A stretch of DNA of 64,000 nt from Annona cherimola (GCA_030490835.1 CM059977.1:38647676-38711675), one strand, 5' to 3'. Shown: positions 24,548 through 36,323, counted from the first letter of the stretch. A program made the numbers and translations. Notes: a model not told the origin generated them from the sequence alone.

Positions 24548-24608
24548 GCTCCACTCAAATTAATTTTTACAGGTATGTCTTAAAGCTAAGGCCTATAACG
24601 TATGGTTC

Positions 24609-27600
24609 ATGGATAGCGGTTGCTCAAGACATATGACAGGAGAAAAAGGATTATTTCACAAGATCAACCCATGTGATGAAGGAACAGTAGCTTTTGGAAA
24701 TAACGAAAAAGGTAAAATAAAAGGTAAAGAAAATGTCTATGGTATTTCAAATGCATGTATTGAAAATGTTCTATTTGTTGAAGGACTCAAACACAACCTA
24801 ATGAGCATTAGTCAACTGTGTGATAAAGGATATAAAATTGTATTTGAATCCTCTATATGTAATGTTATTGATGATGACGAGCGCATAATTTTTAGTGGCA
24901 AAAGACATGGAAATATTTATTTGGTTTGCCTTGATGACTTAGAAGGAAAATGTCTAATAGCCATAGAAAATGATCCATGGAAATGGCATGCAAGGCTTGG
25001 ACATATAAATATGTCAAATATTAAAACCTTATGGAAAAAGAATTTGGTACAAGGCTTACCAAAGCTCAAATATGACAAAGATAAGATTCGTAAAGCCTGC
25101 AAACTATCTAAACAACCGAAAATGCCATTTTTGACCAAACAGGAAATCTCAACAACTAGACCACTTGAATTACTACATATGGATCTTTATGAGCCATTAG
25201 ACATTTTAACTCTTGGTGGGAAAAAGTATGTATATGTAATCGTGGATGACTTTTCTAGATTTACTTGGATTATACTCTTAGCTAGCAAAGATGAAGCATT
25301 TTCAATGTTTGTCTCGTTTTCAAATTTGGTGCAAAATGAAAAACAAAGTTCAATCATTTCCATTAGAAGTGACCATGGTGGTGAATTTGAAAATACTCGA
25401 TTCATAGAATTTTGCAATGAAAAGGGAATTCACCATATATTTTCTGCACCAAGAACTCCTCAACAAAATAGAGTTATTGAAAGGAAAAACCAGACAATAC
25501 AAGAAATGGCCAGAACCATGCTAAATGAGAGTAAACTATCCAAAAGATTTTGGGGTGAAGCTGTAAGTACAGCTTGTCATGTATTAAACCGAGTTACCAT
25601 TAGAGCTATATTGAAAAAGACTCCATATGAACTTTGGAAAGGCAGGAAACCAAACATATCATATTTTCATACTTTTGGATGTACTTGTTATGTGCTAAAT
25701 AATAGAAAAATGAATTTGGGAAAACTAGATGCCAAAAGCGATGAAGCTATTTTCTTAGGTTATTCATCAAATAGCAAAACATATAGAATTTTCAACAAAA
25801 GACATCAAACAATAGAAGAGTCAATACATGTTGTCTTTGATGAATTTAACCAAACTCCGAGAAAGGATGATGAATTAAGTGAAGCAGATGAAATAAAAGG
25901 AAAAGAACAACCAAAGGAAATCGAGCTCAAGCCAGAAAACTCCATGGAGGAAGAGGTAAGTAAATGTAATGATCCTTACAAACCTCCAACTGATTTAAAG
26001 TTCAAAAATGCCCATCCAATTGAGCAAGTCATTGGAAATGTTTATGAAGGAGTAAAAACTAGGAGATCAAAGCAAAATATTTGTGGACAATATGCATTTG
26101 TGTCAAAAATTGAACCAACCACTATTGAACAAGCTCTTAATGATGAAAGCTGGGTTATTGCAATGCAAGAAGAGTTAAATCAATTTGAAAGAAATGATGT
26201 ATGACATTTAGTTCCTAAACCAAATGGTCATACCATTATTGGTACCAAATGGATATTTAGGAACAAATTGGACGAAAGCGGACTTGTAATTAGAAACAAG
26301 GCTAGATTAGTAGCCAAAGGGTATTCCCAAGAAGAAGGAATTGACTTTGAAGAATCATATGCACCCGTGGCTAGATTAGAAGTCATACGTATCTTACTAG
26401 CATTTGCTTCTCATATGAATTTCAACTTGTTTCAAATGGATGTAAAAAGCGCATTTCTGAACGGATATTTGAACAAAGAAGTATATGTTGAACAACCCTC
26501 AGGATTTGAAGAAAAGGATCAATCAAAATATGTTTATAAATTGACCAAAGCATTATATGGACTAAAACAAGCCCCAAGAGCTTGGTATGAAAGGTTAAAC
26601 ATATTTTTGATCGATCATGAGTTTCAAAGAGGGAAAGTTGATACTACTTTGTTCATTAAATATAAAAGTAAAAATATTTTAATTGTACAAATTTATGTAG
26701 ATGATATAATATTTGGAGCTACTGATGAAACTTTATGCTAAAAATTTTCTAAGATCATGCAGAGCGAATTTGAAATGAGCATGATGGGAGAACTGGATTT
26801 CTTTCTCGGACTACAAATCAAGCAACAAAAGAAAGGAATATTCTTAAATCAGTCCAAAAATGTCAAAGAAATGCTCAAGAAATTTGGAATGCAGAATGGT
26901 AAAGGGGCAAATACTCCAATCAGTTCTACAATCAAGATCGACACGGACGAAAACGGTAAATGTATCGATCAAAAGCTCTATAGAAGCATGATAGGATCAT
27001 TGTTATATTTAACTGCTTCTAGACCAGATATTTTATTTAGTGTTTGTATGTGCTCTAGATTTCAAGCATGTCCTAAAGAATCACATCTATTTGCTGTAAA
27101 AAGAATTTTTAAATATTTGATAAATATTACCAATCTTGGACTATGGTATCCAAAGGGGTTAACATTTGATTTAATCGGCTATTCGGATGCGGATTTTGCC
27201 GGCTACAAAGTAGATAGAAAAAGTACTAGTGGAACCTGTCAATTTCTTGGAAATATGTTGGTTTCATGGTACTCAAGGAAACAAATCAGTGTTGCCCTAT
27301 CTACTGCGGAAGCCGAATATATAGTCGCCGGAAGCTGTTGTGCCCAACTACTTTGGATGAAACAACAATTAAAAGATTATGACATTGATTATTTCAATAT
27401 TCCTATTAGATGTGATAATACAAGTGCTATATGTTTGACTAAGAATCCTGTACTGCATTCAAGAACCAAGCATATAGATGTAAGACACCATTTTATTCGT
27501 GAACTTGTTGAAAATAATGATATTTGTTTAGAATATGTGAAAACTGAAGATCAAATTGCTGATATCTTTACCAAACCACTAGCGAAGGAATCATTTTATA

Positions 27601-27638
27601 AAATTAGAAATGATATGGGGATGATAGAATTAAACTAG
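24609..27638 (+). pseudogene. Sirevirus pol (protease, integrase, RT, RNase H), copy 1
   Basis: Domains run in Ty1/copia order. The aspartic protease active site DSGCSRHMTG is at the start, upstream residues VWF being in the same frame. Next is the GAG-pre-integrase (WHARLGHIN, about 24984), with one zinc-binding Cys replaced (RKAC where copy 2 has CKAC). The integrase core has visible D, D and E residues (HMDLYEP; SDHGGEFE; VIERKN). RT carries [22 protein letters not shown] and the catalytic YVDD (about 26694), and RNase H has YSDADFAG and STAEAEY. Stops interrupt the frame at 26202 (TGA where family members have Trp) and 26739 (TAA where copy 2 has Gln); the natural end is 27636-27638. It is inactive as it stands. 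Confidence 0.95.
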
Positions 27639-27659
27639 GAAGAATTACACAAATCTGAT

Positions 27660-28150
27660 CTAAAAGGAGCCAAGTCGATGAGTCAAGTCGACTCCAGTGA
27701 AGTCGACTTGGAGAAGCGAAGTCGACTCCGCCTCTGAGGCGAAGTTGACTCCACTGGGTCGAACTCGACTTCGCCTAGGGCAAAGTCGACTCCGCGCGCG
27801 CGACGGCTCGCCTTCCCCTTCTCCTTCTTTTTCTTCCTTCTTTCTTCTCCATTTCCCGCCGTTTCCAGTTCCCTTCCAACTCCGGCGATTTTCTTTTTCT
27901 CTCAAAACTCCGACAGTCCGTCTCTCTTTCATCTCAGTCTGGCAGCCTTCTCCCTTCTTCATTTTCTCCGGCAACCGCCCGTTCTTCTCTCTGTCTAAAA
28001 ATCTGGCAGTCTTCTCTGTTTCCAGAAATCTTTCTGGCAACCTTGTCTTCATCCTTCTCACTCTAGCCCATTCTTTCATCTGTCAGTTTTCCTTCATTTT
28101 TCAGTCACCAACTTACTCTACATTCTCTCACAAATCCCATTCCCATTCCA
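27660..28150 (+). other. Pol-to-aORF spacer with GTCGAC motifs and CT-rich leader
   Basis: After the pol stop come five or six AAGTCGACTCC-type units (about 27675-27800) like those in the LTRs. A strongly pyrimidine-rich stretch (27810-28110) then leads to the additional ORF. Copy 2 has the same arrangement at 60760-61180 on the minus strand. The CT-rich stretch could be a leader or splice-acceptor-like region for a subgenomic mRNA (inference). Confidence 0.7.
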
Positions 28151-29247
28151 ATGGCTCTAAAATCAAGACCCCCCAAGCTAGCAGTCTCCAAACCCTCACT
28201 AAAACCTATGCCTAGACCTTCGAGATCAAATACGGAGGAAGAAGTTCCCAGAAGGCAAAGAACTTCTGGAAAACGAGCCAGAAAAGAACCTTCAAACTCA
28301 ACGGGTCAAAGGGTCAAATTTCAAACCACTACCCAATCCTCAGATCGAGCTCAGAGGTCAGAAAGTCAACCTCAAAGCTCAAACACTGGAGGAAGAAGGA
28401 TTCCAATCACAAAAGGGCAAGTCCTGAAAATGCCCACAACCTATTTCCAAACAGAGCTTCAGCATAGTCGATTCTACAAGCATTTCTACGAAAGAAAGGT
28501 ATTCATCCCGAAGATCATTGACTTTAAATTTCTCAATGATTATGAATTCGATATAGAAGAGATATTGGATTATCAGGGATGGACAAGTTTGCTGAAGACA
28601 GATGAAAGAGTATATCCTGATATGACAAGGTTATTTTACTATCTATGGGATGATAACAAATTTTCAACCTTTGTCAAAGGCACAAAAATGTTTTTGGGAA
28701 CAATGGCTAACCCAGATCAAGAAAGAGCAATACAGAGAATAGGAAGAATTCTCGAAGTTCCATCCGAAGAAGAATCACTTCCCCGAGATCTTACATTAGA
28801 AAGAGTGTATAATGAGCTGATAAGAAGCAACAAGTATCATCCAGGAACTAAGTTCCTGCATTACATGGATCTTTCTCCACGCTTGAGAGTCCTCAGACTG
28901 CTCATTGCTCACTGCATCTATCCAAAGGGTGGTGGAAGGAATCAGCTCAACCCGCAAGAGGCTATGATTCTGTGGAAGCTGGTGAATAAAGTCAAGATCA
29001 GTCTACCAAGACTCTTCCTGGAAGCCTTGACATCCCGTAAGGACAATCCGAGAGGCGTTCTACCCTACGGGACATGGATCACGAGGATCCTGGAGTATTA
29101 TGAGGTGGACATTGAAGGTGAACCCTTTGAAGTCCCTAAAACAACAAATGTCATCAATAAGGCATTGCTCCAACGAATGAAGATCAATTTGGAGCAGTTT
29201 AGGGATGAGAGAATTCGAGAAAAGTTGGGCGAACCAGCTCCTGAGGA

Positions 29248-29303
29248 AGCAAGACAAGCACAAGCTGAGGGGGAGCAGCTCAAGAGCTTGTGCTTGTCTT
29301 GCT
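29248..29303. repeat. Perfect 19-bp inverted repeat with 18-nt loop
   Basis: Left arm 29248-29266 (AGCAAGACAAGCACAAGCT) is the exact reverse complement of right arm 29285-29303. It sits at the aORF frameshift. Copy 2 has only the left-arm-like coding sequence and an unrelated sequence on the right, which suggests that a templated inversion wrote the right arm. Confidence 0.9.
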
Positions 29304-29417
29304 CCACCCCGAGACATTCCAGAGGAGCCGGTCTCTCCTATGTCCCACGAATCCTACTCTCCACCCCGAGACATTCCAGAGGAGCCGGTCTCTCCTATGT
29401 CCCACGAATCCTACTCT
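29304..29417 (+). repeat. 57-bp perfect tandem duplication in the aORF
   Basis: The unit starting CCACCCCGAGACATTCC at 29304 is repeated exactly at 29361. The period is 57 bp, or 19 codons, so the frame is kept and a Pro/Glu/Ser-rich segment is doubled. Copy 2 has one unit. It directly abuts the 19-bp inverted repeat. Confidence 0.92.
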
Positions 29418-29847
29418 CCACAGGGATCTGCTATACCAGATCGGGCGCCTCAACCGTCATCCCAGGAGGTCACCTTACAGAGAATTAGAGATGAGATATC
29501 TGCTCTTCGAGAAGAAATGGGTCACCAAGAGAATCGAATGACCAGCCTTGTCTCCGAGGTTCTTACGGTTATCAATGATATGCATTCCCGACAAGATCGA
29601 ATCGATCGGAAAATACGTACCATTAGATATCATCTTGCATCGGGGCGACACAAAAATCGGCCCATACCTGAACTTGATCCATTCGATTCCGGATCAGTTC
29701 ATCGAGATCCGACTCTCGCTCCAGTCTCTTCATTTTATTCATCCGCTTATGTTCGTCCTATCAAACCCATTCAATCTACATATCCCATTTCCCAATTTCA
29801 ATTCACCAAATCCTTGGTAATTGAACCATTTTTTGAAGGATTGACAA

Positions 29848-30104
29848 AAAGGGGGAGATAGAATAGAGTATCACAAGCATAGGCTTTAGAGCATTTTGGG
29901 TCGGGTAGTTTGTATTTAGGTTTCATTTTTGCTTTACATTGTAATCTGTAAAATGAAATTTGATTTATGAAACTCATTTTATGTTCAAATATGTGTCTCA
30001 TGCTTGCTATACTCTGTATGAAAGTTATTATGATGATTTGTTTTGGAAATTCTTGAAAGGTACAAACTCAAATTAGTTTTGTCAATCATCAAAAAGGGAG
30101 AGAT
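29848..30104 (+). other. Duplicated polypurine tracts before the Sirevirus 3' LTR
   Basis: AAAAAGGGGGAGAT-like tracts occur near 29848-29861 and directly before the 3' LTR (AAAAAGGGAGAGAT, 30091-30104). Both are preceded by TTGACA or GTCAATCATC. Copy 2 keeps the same pair on the minus strand (about 59122-59135 and 58855-58868). The tract beside the LTR is the plus-strand primer; multiple conserved polypurine tracts are a reported Sirevirus trait. Confidence 0.85.
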
Positions 30105-33100
30105 TGTTGGAAACAATGTTCAAAACAAAACAAAATTGACCAAAGCATGAATTTTGATGATTAACAAAGTTAAATTTGAGTATAAAGTAAATACTAATGA
30201 TTTTGTTGAATATTTTAAGAAATGAAATAGCCAAGTCGATTTCCAAGTCGACTTGGACTTCGACTTAGGGTGACGTCGATCCCAAAGTCGACTCCATCTT
30301 CGACTCCAAATTGAACCCCACGACCAGTTTTGAAAATAGAAGAAGAGCAGGTGAAGTCGCAGGCCAAGTCGACTCCACTTGCGACTTGGGAAGCCAAGTC
30401 GCAAACGAAGTCGACTCCAGCATCGACTTCAGATGGCAAAATCACTCCAGAGTTGAATCTGGGGCCGAAAAGTACCGAAGTCGCAGACGAAGTCGACTCC
30501 AGTTGCGACTTGGGTGAAGTCGCAGACGAAGTCGACCCCAAGTTCGACTTGAGGTTTTCAAAGTTCAAAGATGCAGATTCAAGCTCATTCCAAGAATCAA
30601 CTTGAGCTTTCTCAAATCCAAACCAAGGGTACAAGCTCATTATCAACTTAAGTCTCTCAAGTCCAAGGCAAAGCTCCAAGCATATTTCAAGATGAAGAAA
30701 TTCAAGATATGAAGATTAATATCAAAAGAAAGCAAGGTGCATGAATCAAAGGCAAAATCAACCATACAAGTTTTCAAGCTTCACAAGGTCTACAAAATAT
30801 TATTGAAGGAAAGAAGACAAGCAAGCTAAAAGGAATCTAACAAAGGTCAAACTATTTTCGGCACAAGAACGAGTCAAGTCGCGACCCAAGTCGACTCCAA
30901 GATCGACTTGAGGTCAAGTCTGAAACCAAGTCGACCCAGACTCAGACTTGGAAAAATGCAGAACTGAAGTCGCAGACGAAGTCAACTCCAGTTGCGACTT
31001 GGGAAGCCAAGTCGCAGACAAAGTCGACTCCACCTGCGACTTGGGGAAGCAACGTTCGAATTTTTGAACGTTGGAACATTTATTGCGCGCCAACCACTTC
31101 TATAATGTTCAAATCTTTTCCATTCTATAAATAGACACTCAAGCAAACGAGAAAAATATACTACATTGTCCAAAGAGAGAAAAGAAGTGCAAACAAGAGC
31201 TCCCATTTGCTTTTCTCCAAATTTGAGTGATCTATACACTTTCAAAGGAAGAACGAGCTTCAAGTTGCAAGTAGCGTCAACGATATACAACCGGTTGCTT
31301 CTACAGACTCTTCCTCAAGCTGAATCTTGCCTACACAACTCAGTAAAGTGTAGATCTTTCTTATTTTCATTATTCTTTGTTATTGGTCTTGGGTTGAGTT
31401 TGTTGTAACAAACCAAGACGTTGCAAGTAGAGTTGTGATTGGAGTTGAACTCATCATCTACTTGTATCAAGTTTATAAGCCCCCTATGTTGGAAACAATG
31501 CTTCAAAACAAAATAAAATTGACCAAAGATTGAGTTTTGATGATTAACAACAACTAACTTGAGTATATTTAAAGGACTAAAAAGTTTGCAATTTGTGTTA
31601 AGGAACTTAAGTAGCCAAGTCGATCCCCAAGTCGACTTAGACTTCGACTTAAGGTGAAGTTGATCCCAAAGTCGACTCAACTATCGACTTGAGAAAGAAC
31701 CTCAAAGGCAAAATCAATTTGCAGGTGAAGTCGCATCTCAAGTCGACTTCACATGCGACTTGGGAAGCCAAGTCGCAAACGAAGTCGACCTCGCTATCGA
31801 CTTCAAACATGAAAAACTGTCCAGAGCTGAATTTTGGGGCACGAAGCTGCCCAAGTCGCAGGCCAAGTCGACTCCAGGTGCGACTTGGGTGAAGTCGCAG
31901 ACAAAGTCGACTTCATCCGCGACTTGAGAAGTTCAGACTTCAAAGATGCAGTTTCAAAGCCTATTCAAAGAATCTCTCACTCAAGTTCAAAGCAAAGATT
32001 CAAGATGGAGATCAAATCAAGTCTATCAAGTCTTAAAGACCAACTGAGTCAAATGCAAAGCAAGGCGCATGATTCAACCAAGCAGGACTCAAGCTCTCCT
32101 AAGAATCACAAGATTCAAGACAATCCAAAATATATCATGCAAGGACTAAAGGAAGAAAGTCAAGCAAGCTAGAAGCAAAATCAAATGAGGATCAAGGCAT
32201 TATTGGCAAAGACCGAGTCAAGTCGCAACCCAAGTCGACTCCATGATCGACTTGAGTTGAAGTCGGAAGCCAAAGTCGACTCAAGACTCAGACTTGGAAA
32301 CTGACAAGGTGAAGTCGCACCCGAAGTCGACTTCACCTGCGACTTGGGTCAAGTCGATGCCCAAGTCGACCCTGACTGAAACTTGAAGTTGCGACGGAGA
32401 AGCGAAGTCGCACCCGAAGTCGACTCCATCTGCGACTTAGACGAAGTCGCATCCGAAGTCGACTCCACATGTGACTTGGGTCGCAACGGTCGGATTTTAT
32501 TCGAACGTTGGCGCATTAAATGCGCGCCACCTACCCTCTAACGTTCGGATTCCCTCCAAAATTATAAAAGACATTTATGGTGGACGAAGGAAGTAGCTGA
32601 GAACCATTAAGTGTGTGCATAACTACCATCTACAAGAGCTTTAAAGAGATCAAGCCAATTAAAGAGGAAGAACTTTGCTTCAAACTGCAAGAGCTCAACT
32701 ACTGATCATTCAAAGCCAATTCAACAAGTTCTTCTCTGCGCCAAACTGTTTCTACACACCTGTAAAGTGTAGTTTTCTTATTGTTTCTTTTATATGTGTT
32801 AAACTTGATTTAGTTTGAGGAACTAAGATCAAGTGCAAGCAAAGTAGTGTGTGATTGGAGTGTAACTCATAACCTACTTGTGCTGTGATTTGTTGATGCC
32901 TCCTAGAGCTGAAATCTAGAAGAGAGCAGTGGCTCTAATTGTATTGAGAGAATACAATAGTGGAACCCAAGTCACAAGGAGTGTGAGCTTGGAAGAGTGG
33001 AGTAGGGAGGTTGCCCGAACCACTATAAAAATCCTGTGTGTTTGATTTATATTCCTGCTCTCTACATTATATTATTTTCCATTTCATTTCTTCATTAAGG

Positions 33101-33543
33101 GGACTAGATTAATCCGGGGTTAAGTTTCTGTTATAAATTTTAAATACCCAATTCACCCATCCCCTCTTGGGTTTTTCCATCAACTCGGGACCAACACCCT
33201 AGAGCTAGAATCTAGAAGAGAGCATAGGCTCTGATTGTGTATGCCCCCTAGAGCTAGAATCTAGAAGAGAGCGGAGACTCTAAGTGTATTCGCGAAATAC
33301 ATAGTAGAACCCAAGTCATAACGGTGTGTGAGCTTGGAAGAGTGGAGTAGGGAGAGGTTGCCCGAACCACTATAAATCTTGCCTACTGTTTACCTTATTG
33401 CTTTCATTATTTCATTGCTCTCTATTTGTTTCAATCAAGGGGATTAAGCTATCAAGGGGTTAAGTTTTAATTTACCGAAGAATTTTATAGGAACTCAATT
33501 CACCCCTCCCCTCTTGGGTTTTGCCATTAACTCGGGACCAACA
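30105..33543 (+). repeat. 3' LTR of Sirevirus copy 1, split by a nested solo LTR
   Basis: The two parts, 30105-31486 and 33202-33543, add to 1724 bp when one CCCTA copy is counted, the same length as the 5' LTR. Sequence is nearly colinear with 20967-22690, with substitutions such as ATAACG/ATAATG and several GTCGAC-site changes. The TATA box is conserved near 31126. The interruption falls in the CCCCCTAGAGCTAGAATC block. Confidence 0.93.
31487..33196 (+). repeat. Solo LTR of a related Sirevirus nested in the 3' LTR
   Basis: This 1710-bp LTR (TGTTGGAAACAATG...CTCGGGACCAACA) is flanked by a perfect CCCTA duplication (31482-31486 and 33197-33201). It keeps the family's ends and GTCGAC arrays (31615-31925, 32215-32475) but differs clearly from the host LTR, so it comes from another subfamily. 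No internal region remains, meaning that LTR-LTR recombination took place after insertion. Confidence 0.95.
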
Positions 33544-34738
33544 AAAAGTAGGAAAGAGATAATGCATTAAATTTAATCTAAAAATTAAAAAGAAAGAAAT
33601 AAAGCATTAAATAAAAAAGTAAATCTAATCTAAAAATTAAAATTACAAATATAAAATTAATGACTACAAAGCATTAAAACTATAAAGCAATGAAATAAAA
33701 TTTACATCACCTAAAGCGAAAAGCAAACCTCTACCATGAGCCTTTATTGCTTATTCCACTTAGCGGGTAGGTCCCACCAAGTGAGGGAAAGAGTTGTTAT
33801 TTTTTAAAGCATGAGAGACCATCTTCTTATAAGCTTGTGTTACACCCGTTGGCCAAGTTGGGAGACTTATGTGAGATTTCCATCTCTTCATTACAATTGC
33901 CTTCATTTCCTCCTCCATATTGCCTACTGTTGACCAAAGTCATTGTAGTTGTTACCATTACTTGTTGCGATTATAAATCAATGGTCAGGCGGAGACCTAC
34001 ACCTAGCTCCAATGGCTACTAGGTTTGAAGTTGCCGCCTATTAAGCTTGCTATTCCTTTGGTTGAAATAGAGATCATCAATTGTAACAATTGCTTCGAAT
34101 CTAAATACTTGGGCTTGAGCTGTTCGGTGTGCTGGAAAATATAGAAATGGATGTTGTGGATTTGGATTTAGAATGGAGAAAATCACAAATAAATGTGTGG
34201 TCAAGGCTGGCCGAAAAAAGTAAAGATGCAGGGGCACGATGAATTTTGATGTGGGCTACTAAATTTTGTGCCCAACTACTGATTACAGTTGAGAAGATTA
34301 CGGGATGTTGCTGCCGTTTGGTGAAGAGGATCAAGCTCAGTTGATCGGGGTCGTGGGTTGCTAACTATTCGGTGATGAAAAATAATGCAGCTGCTTGGGA
34401 GCCACTGATTAGTTGGAAGCTGCTGGAAATGGATAGATTTAGGTTTGCTCAGTTGGATGGCTGATGGTGTCATCATAGTTAGCTACTTCTTTAGCTAGTT
34501 GGATTTGAAAATGGTGGATTTCTCTGCTTGGTCGACGTAGGGATGCAATTTCGAAAATTGATGATTTGTTGGAAGAAGAATGTAGCTTTGGGCTGCCGAT
34601 TAATGGCATAGCTATGGATGATTGGTGATGGACTGCCATGTGTTGTCTGATTGAATGCAACAACCAGTCTTTAAAGCAATGCTTTTAATTTGGGGTGCTT
34701 GGCCGAAATTTCTAGCTTCATAATCGACAAAGGATTCG
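33544..34738. other. Spacer between Sirevirus copy 1 and the Tat-like element
   Basis: The first 180 bases are A-rich with AAATTAAAAAGAAAG words. The remainder (33740-34738) is GC-moderate and has no credible coding frame or element ends. It continues after the Tat-like element at 41372-41560, so that element was inserted into it. Confidence 0.5.
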
Positions 34739-36323
34739 TGATGAGCTGCATATATGTCTATTAAAATGCTCGTTTTAACGCAAGTATACTTGCCAATCAA
34801 GTAATAAAGAGTGAGTAAGGTATCGTTCCCACAAGGATTGTGTTAAATGGATTAGCACCTTAAATCTCAATTGTCTAAGTGAATTGGTAAAGTGAATGAG
34901 AAGTTGTATCAAAGAACTGAATTAAACTAAACTATGAAAATAGTAAACGACCAAAGTATGGTGGATATTGTCGAGATTGCCTTGAAATGATTAAGATAGG
35001 TGGGAATATGAAGTCATTGAATCATAGCTATGTCATTTGGTTCTATTTAAGTTAGTTGTGCAGAGATTACTAATCTAGGTTCATTCACATTCATATATGT
35101 CTTCCAACACATACAAACCTAACCAAGTTTTAGTTATGTGCTATGTTCCCATGCATACAAGTAAAACAAGGTTCATAACCATATAACCTAATCAAGATTA
35201 CACCGGGTGAATAGATATATTCTTATCCATATTAACATCTAACACAACATGAGTTAGAATACCTGTGCCTTATATATGGATCTTATTTAAATCCCACTTT
35301 TCCAAGCATGAATCTGAATATTAGATCAATCCACAAGGTTGCAAGCCTTGTAAACGCATTAAGCATGATATATAAGGGTAATCTCAAGTAACACAAGTCA
35401 CAACACAACAGTATTATCAATTCAAGCATAAGAAAACCAAATATCATAAGTTATGAGTTCAAATCCTACATATCTCCCACCATAGGAAGGTTCAGCCCAT
35501 AAACATGACTTCAATTCCCATTGAAATCAAGTTACAATCATCTCACACGAGGAGAATAAAAAACAGGTAGAGATAGATGGGAAGAGAAGATGAAACTCAA
35601 TGGATTTTGCGGTGATGGCTTGGATCTCCACTTGCTCCTCTCCTTCCTGGAAGCTTTGGTTTCCTCCTTTTCTCCACAGCAGTCACTCTCTATTTTTGGT
35701 CTCTCCTATATGGCCTCTGGAACTCCTTTGCACGCAGCCCTAGGTTTTTATTTATAATGGGTAGTTTGTGCAGCACATGTGCAGAAATCTGCATGCGTAC
35801 GAATGCGTAGTGGCGCCTGGGCGCCAACTCCCTATATGCTGGGTAACTTGGAAACCTTTCTGGAAACCCTAAGACTTCATGCCTTGGCGCCTAGGTGCTA
35901 ACTCCCTTGATGCCTCATGACTTGGAACCTATCCTGGAATACCTGGGTGTTCATGCCATGGCGAAAAGAACGCCAATTTCTGGATGCTACTGGTTGCTGG
36001 ATTGTATTGGAATTCTGGCAAGGGCATTTAGATTGGCGCCTGGGCGCCATCCACCTACCTCGTGACTTGGTTCTGATTTGCATCCGCTTCACCCGTATTG
36101 CTTATAATTTACCCGTCATTCCTGCAAAAATTACATAAATTAAATAAATGGACAAAAAATGCCTAATTTATGCTAAAAATGCATAAAAACTAAATAATGC
36201 TCTTAAAATGCAAAGCGAGTGAAAATTTTGCTAAATGGATGCAAACTAAATGTAATCTCTTGGACTAACATGCGACAATAGTCTGAAATAGGTCATGATA
36301 ACTCGTATTTTTACGAGTTATCA
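34739..36323 (-). repeat. 3' LTR of the Tat-like element
   Basis: The 1585-bp LTR begins TGATAACTCGTAAAAATACG and ends ATATGCAGCTCATCA on the minus strand. It is very similar along its length to 39778-41371 with many point differences and a few indels (for example around 35940-36050). A related LTR makes up the palindrome at 46166-48029. Confidence 0.9.

Larger units (their letters stand above)
28151..29861 (+). pseudogene. Additional ORF (aORF) after Sirevirus pol, copy 1, frameshifted
   Basis: This is a non-pol ORF in the place where Sireviruses carry an envelope-like or accessory ORF. From ATG 28151 it has a basic, low-complexity N-terminus (about residues 1-95, RRQR and KRARK clusters). 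A globular domain follows (about 96-355) with FYERKVFIPKIIDFKFL, YHPGTKFLHYMDLSPRL and NPRGVLPYGTWI. It resembles the widespread 'putative plant transposon protein' domain (Pfam Transposase_32-like, from memory). A frameshift near 29270-29300 moves the rest to the frame ending at 29861. That part contains a Pro-rich segment duplicated 57 bp in tandem and a coiled-coil-like stretch (about 29490-29620). No membrane helix is evident, so a true envelope role is not supported. Copy 2 is at 59146-60755. Confidence 0.8.
20967..33543 (+). mobile_element. Ty1/copia Sirevirus-type retrotransposon, copy 1 (complete, defective)
   Basis: The element runs from TGTTGG at 20967 to CCAACA at 33543 and is flanked by a perfect 5-bp duplication AAAAG (20962-20966 and 33544-33548). 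The order is 5' LTR, initiator-Met primer site, gag with two zinc knuckles, protease, integrase, RT, RNase H, an additional ORF, polypurine tract, and 3' LTR. The integrase-before-RT order makes it Ty1/copia. The extra ORF after pol, doubled polypurine tracts and palindrome-rich LTRs point to the Sirevirus (SIRE/Maximus) lineage. The 3' LTR contains a nested solo LTR. Without it the element is 10862 bp and both LTRs are 1724 bp, differing at roughly two dozen positions by eye. Several in-frame stops make it non-autonomous. Confidence 0.95.

Noticed and set aside
27660..28079. 139-residue minus-strand ORF
   Set aside because: Shadow of the CT-rich spacer and GTCGAC repeats before the additional ORF; its composition is low-complexity Glu/Lys/Arg.
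28151..29861. True retroviral-type envelope gene
   Set aside because: The position fits, but no signal peptide, membrane helix or cleavage site is visible; 'additional ORF' is the safer call.
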